From Pelargonium cotyledonis (lineage: Eukaryota > Streptophyta > Magnoliopsida > Geraniales > Geraniaceae), in the NCBI GenBank assembly GCA_036897625.1, contig JAYMTA010001153.1, positions 1-21,494 of the forward strand: DNA of 21,494 nucleotides, in the 5' to 3' direction. Both the position numbers and the translations under genes were made by a program. This document shows, one piece after another, positions 12,249 to 18,200 of this stretch; position 1 is the stretch's first letter, and each line of letters begins with the position of its first letter. The notes under the pieces are model-generated. The model saw nothing but the letters and a program-made list of their open reading frames with translations. It had not been told where the DNA came from and searched no databases.

Positions 12249-15200
12249 ACACAGGGAAATGGCTCTTGAAGGTCTGTGTCTTGTCAAAGATGAAGGCCAG
12301 ACTATGAGTCAAAATTTGGATCTTAAATACCCTAAACTTGGAGGCATGCTAGATTATATCATTATGCAACAGCCAAAGTTGTTAGATTCAACAGAAATGA
12401 GGGAACAAAAGCTTATTTTTCCATCAAGTACTTATGTGGCTATGATTAAATTTCTGCTGAAGTGCTTTGAATCAGAGTTGGGCCAAGATAACTCCTTAGT
12501 AAGATCACCTGAATTTCAGTCTTCAGTAGAAACTATGTGTTTGCTGCTAGAACATGCTATGGCATTTGAAGGTTCTGTGGAGTTGCATGCCGATGCTTCT
12601 AAGGCTCTTGTTGCTATCGGATCTCATATGCCAGAGGTTGGTCCTCAAGGTCCCTCTTTCTTGCTTTCTGGTTACTTTCTTTCTTAACATCGTGTTTTCT
12701 TTTTTCATGACATGTCAATACTCTTTATAGATGGTAACATCGCACTATGCTCAGAAGATTACATGGCTAAAGCGGTTACTAAGTCATGTGGACTTGCAAA
12801 CTCGTGAATCTGCTGCACGGTTACTTGGCTTAGCATCCTCTGCTCTTCCTGACCCTTTGTCTTCTGCCCTTATTTGTGAGCTTATTGCCTCTATTAGTGG
12901 AGCACACAAGTTGAGGTTTGTATCTTATATCATATAAAATTTCTGGTATTTGGGGATAGAGAGTTTACAGCTTTTATTTGATTGTTCCGGATTATATAAA
13001 TCTTATTATTGGTTTAAATAATCAGGTTTGAGGAGCAGCATGGTGTATTATGTGCAATAGGTTATGTAGCTGCAGATTGCATCTCTAGAACATCTGTGGT
13101 ATGACTAGTATTTAATGTATATGCATATTTTGTTTTATGTATCATCAGATTCTTTCTTTTTAGTTGGGTTGTATGTTTAATCTTATCTGATATAGATAAC
13201 TAGTCACCTTGTAAGCAAACAATTTCACGACCACTTAAAAGTTAAAACACATCTTGTCCAATATATTTATTGCATTATGGCATAATTATAATAATCTCTT
13301 TATTGCTGGTTTGAACCATTGTAATGTGTTTTAACTGTTACCTACTTATGCCTTTTACTGCCCTAGACTGTTCAATCATTTCTACTGTCAAAGTTACATA
13401 GTCGAATATGTTAAATTTACCTTAGAATGAAAAGGAAAAGTTTAATACTGCTTGATTGCAATTTGCTGCCATGACGAGTTTACTTAGTCAATTGGACCTC
13501 ATTTGATTGTATTAGAAAGTAATTTCCACCTTCAGTATCATGTATTCTGCTATATCAGTTTTTATTTTTTTTCTTATCCAGATCACAGACATGACATTTC
13601 AAAATATACTTAGATGCCTGATTGATGTTGTCACTTCTGAGACTGCAACATTGGCGTCTGTTGCAATGCAAGCTCTAGGTCACATTGGGCTTCGTGCTCC
13701 ATTACCCTTAACTGTTATTGATTCTTGTCCAGGTAATATAGTTCTCAAAACATATGGATTGTATGTGTTTGCTCCAAATTTTTTTAAATCACATTCACTC
13801 ATTATAAAAAAATTACAGGTGACATTTTGACGGTTTTACGTGAAAAGTTGAGCAAGCTACTCTCTGGTGATGATATAAAAGCAATTCAGAAAATTGTTAT
13901 CTCCCTTGGACATATTTGTGTGAAGGAGGAATCATCTTCGCATCTAAATATTGCCCTGGAATTGATTTTCAGTCTTTGCCGATCAAAGGTGGGTATGGAT
14001 TTCCTTTCTTGGCTGATGTATTTTTTCCAATGGACTGCTTGAAAATTATATGATGACAGTACTTTTTAGTTGATAAATAATTTTATATGAAAAGTTTCTA
14101 ATGCCTTCTTGTGGAGTTGTGCACATGTATAGGTTGAGGACATCCTGTTTGCTGCTGGGGAAGCTTTATCGTTTTTATGGGGTGGTGTCCCTGTCACTGC
14201 TGATGTAATTCTCAAAACTAACTATACATCACTTTCCATGGCTTCAAACTTCCTTATGGGAGATGTGAGCTCATCTCTGTCAAAATACAGCTTTAGTGGG
14301 GAAAGTGAAGCCAATGGAGATGGTCATGCTGTTGTTAGAGATGCAATCACTAGAAAGCTTTTTGATGTTCTTTTATACAGTAGTAGAAAGGAGGAGCGCT
14401 GCGCTGGAGCTGTTTGGTTATTGTCGCTTACAATGTATTGTGGTCATCACCCAACCATCCAACAAATGCTTCCAGAAATACAGGTATTGTCATTTATTGA
14501 AAGCAGTTAGTTAAAATTTTGATGTCATAATGTCCAGCTGTCAATGTCAATTGACCGGAGCATTTATTGTCCTTCAGCTTGAAGTTTCATTTTCTGCATT
14601 AAATGGGTTTATTTTCCTTTCCTAAGGGGTACCATTCACAATGAATACGTATAAATTCATAGTTGAAGGCTATTTTCTTTGGAATATAAAGCCCTAATAT
14701 TGCTGGAGTACTTTTCTTTCCTAGACTGTTTACCTCTTTCAACTTCTGTCAGATTTTCTTGTTTGCATGTACTACAATAAAAAAGGAAGTAAATTTTGTC
14801 TATGTATATCACCTATGACTAATGATGGTATGAAAGCATAAAATTGGCTGAAATATCAGATCACAGACATGATGGTATGTGCAAGTGTTAGTGTGTTCTG
14901 TTTTGAAAATAAATTTTGTCTCTTCATTCATGCTACTTTATAAAGCAAGGATGTTGGTTTCATTGTCAATGCATTTCCGCTTCTAGTCCATTCCTCACGA
15001 GGGTTACAGCATTCCTTTTCTAGCCTTTTCATCAAAACATAGCACCATAGATATATAACAAGCATTAAAGTTAGTCATGTTGAGCACATAATTTTAACAT
15101 GACAATGAATGTATCACTACCAGCCTACTGCCCAGAAAGTTAAGTTATACTCCCTCCGCTCCAAAATGATTGTCCTATTTCTCTTGAAATTTTGTTCCAA

Positions 15201-18200
15201 AATGAGTGTCCCCTTTCTCTTTTAGAGATATATTTATGCATGAATTATCAATCATATACCTATTATTAGTTAGTTAGTTAGCACTTAGCATCTATTGAGT
15301 TTGTTACAATGTATGCACATGGGGTACAAGGAAAAATGTCTACCAGTAACCAACTTCTATGTAATTTTTCAAAAAAAGGAAACCTAGACTCTCATTTTGG
15401 GACAACTGATATAGAAAATTTTCTCTAAAAATTGACAGTGTTATGACCATAAGATATTAACTAGAGACTTGTATTAGGTATTAGAAGGTTTTACACTACC
15501 AGATTTATTTACTTTACTATATTTTATTTTATTTTGTCATTTTTTATCCTAATACACTCCAAGTATTGAGTTGGGAAATAAGTTAAAAAGTCTTCACATG
15601 ATTGTAGGAGGCCTTTTCACACTTACTTGGTGAACAGAATGAGCTTACACAGGAGCTGGCATCCCAAGGCATGAGTATTGTCTATGACATTGGTGACGAA
15701 TCAATGAAGAAAAACCTGGTAAACGCACTTGTAAGCACTTTAACTGGATCAGGGAAAAGAAAACGAGCTATAAAGGTAAGTGCAGAATAGCATATCCTCA
15801 TGTGTATCTGTCTTTGTCTGCGCGTCTCTCTACACCACTACCACCATGGTAAATCTGAGCTTAGGGTGTTATTATTATCAAACAGTTGGTTGAAGACTCT
15901 GAAGTATTCCAAGAGGGGACTATTGGTGAAAGTAAAAGTGGAGGGAAACTCAGCACTTATAAAGAGCTTTGCAACCTAGCTAATGAGATGGGGCAGCCAG
16001 ACTTAATTTATAAGTTCATGGATCTGGCTAATTATCAAGCTTCTCTAAACTCCAAAAGGGGTGCTGCTTTTGGGTTTTCTAAGATAGCCAAGCAAGCTGG
16101 GGATGCTCTTCAGCCACATCTACGTTTGTTGGTTCCAAGGCTTGTTCGTTACCAATATGATCCTGATAAAAATGTACAGGTATGCTTAGGACTAAGAAAA
16201 GGCCATTAGATTCTTCAACCGAATACCTATTATTTTTTCTTCTAAACTTATTTTGCTTTTGCAGTACTTGGATTTACCCCTTTTTATAAGGGACAATTAT
16301 TTTTCCTTCAGTTTCTCAAAATTCTGACAAGCTTTTAGGCATTCTTGGGTTGTACTACTTTAGTGTTTGGCTTTGGCATATCATAGTATTGTCCTCTGTT
16401 AAGTGCTATTTGTTGTGATGCTCTTTTCAGGATGCAATGGCACACATTTGGAAGTCACTCATAGCAGACTCAAAGAAAACAATTGATGAACACTTGGACC
16501 TAATTATAGATGATTTATTAATTCAATGCGGATCTAGGCTTTGGCGTTCCCGAGAAGCTTCCTGTCTTGCCCTTGCAGATATTATCCAAGGACGGAAGTT
16601 TGATCAGGTGATGGGCTTGTTGGTTTATGGTTAAATTGCAAGCTAAGTTTTTTCCATGTATCAAGCATTTTTAGTTCTGATTAACTATATCTTTATTAGT
16701 AATCTGGCTCCCAATTTATGGTGGTAGCATTCAAGATTTTCCTCCTTGTTTTTTGCAATATCCATATCAGCAAACATAATTATATCCAATACACATAATA
16801 CTATTGAAGTTATGTTGTTGTACACATGGCTTTTTCACCATGATCAGTACCGTGTTGTGGGATGCATGTCCTTGCAAACATTATATGCATAGAAAGTGGA
16901 AATGGAATCCTATTGATAAGGCTAATACCACCGACTTTCACAACAAAATTGAATAGATGTAAATTCTCAGTACCCCTTTACCCTTTCAATGGAATGGCTA
17001 CTATTTTATTGAACTATTCTTTGATGTATTGTCAGAATAGTTCTGCATATTGTGTATACGATACTCTTAGAGATTCCTATCATGGATTCAGATCCACTAC
17101 TGCTTTCTCAAAACCTCTTGGGATGCATGGTTTCTTGGCCAACATTGTTCTCACTCATATAATGCAGGTAGGAAAGCATTTAAAAAGAATATGGACTGCA
17201 GCATTTCGTGCCATGGATGATATAAAGGAGACTGTTCGAAATTCTGGTGACAAGTTATGTCGTTCTATAACGTCATTAACGTTAAGGCTTTGTGATGTCT
17301 CTCTGACCGAAATATCAGATGCAAGCCAAACAATGAATATTGCTCTGCCATTTTTGCTTGAGGAAGGGATTTTAAGTAAAGTTGACAGTATCCGCAAAGC
17401 ATCTATTGGAGTTGTTATGAAACTTGCGAAGGTATGGTTTTGCAATGCTACTTTTTTGGAAAATAATTGCACTATCATCAATTCTACAGTGTTACCAGAA
17501 TAAGTAATATATTCTTCTTCCTTACCCTCACTCTACAGGGTGCAGGAATTGCTATTCGTCCGCATTTGTCTGATTTAGTATGTTGTATGCTGGAAAGTTT
17601 ATCAAGCCTTGAAGACCAAGGGCTCAATTACGTTGAGGTTTGAAAGAATTTTCTACTATACTCAAGCCTTTTGTAAATAGATCCATTCTAGTATTGTTTA
17701 TTGATTGTTTTTCTTCTAGTTGCATGCTGCAAACGCTGGAATACAAACAGAGAAGCTTGAGAATTTGCGAATATCCATTGCAAAGGGCTCTCCCATGTGG
17801 GAAACTCTCGACCTGTGCATAAATGTTGCAGATGCCAAATCATTAGATATCTTGATTCCCCGCCTTGCTCAATTGGTTCGATCTGGTGTTGGCCTCAATA
17901 CTAGGTTAGTGAATACGCTGAATTCATACGCATTTTCCCATAATTTTATAGAATATATTACTTTCTGCATAATGAGGGGAAACTGAATAGCTTCATCATC
18001 GCCATGGTGAAACTTCCCATAAGTAGCAATTCTTGTAGGGACGCTACCTGGGCAGCCTGAATTAAAAAGAGTAGACAGTATGTCATCAATTGGGCACGGG
18101 AAGAGAATTTATAGATATCTCACTTTTCCATGCATACAACATTGCTTATCATTTTTGCTCCTTTACCCATCATATGAATTCATCAAGTTGTTTGAGTGAT

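Larger units (their letters stand above)
10915..12254 (+). other. ECM29 intron 14 (1340 bp)
   Basis: GT-AG intron with a miniature LTR-like element (11777-12028) and a (TC)17 microsatellite beside the acceptor. Nothing recognisable at 10915-11776. Confidence 0.85.

Noticed and set aside
16862..17503. 213-codon frame spanning late intron 23 and exon 24, a possible alternative first exon
   Set aside because: The intronic part has no family similarity, the candidate acceptor just upstream gives the wrong frame, and a good acceptor at 17167 continues conserved ECM29 sequence.
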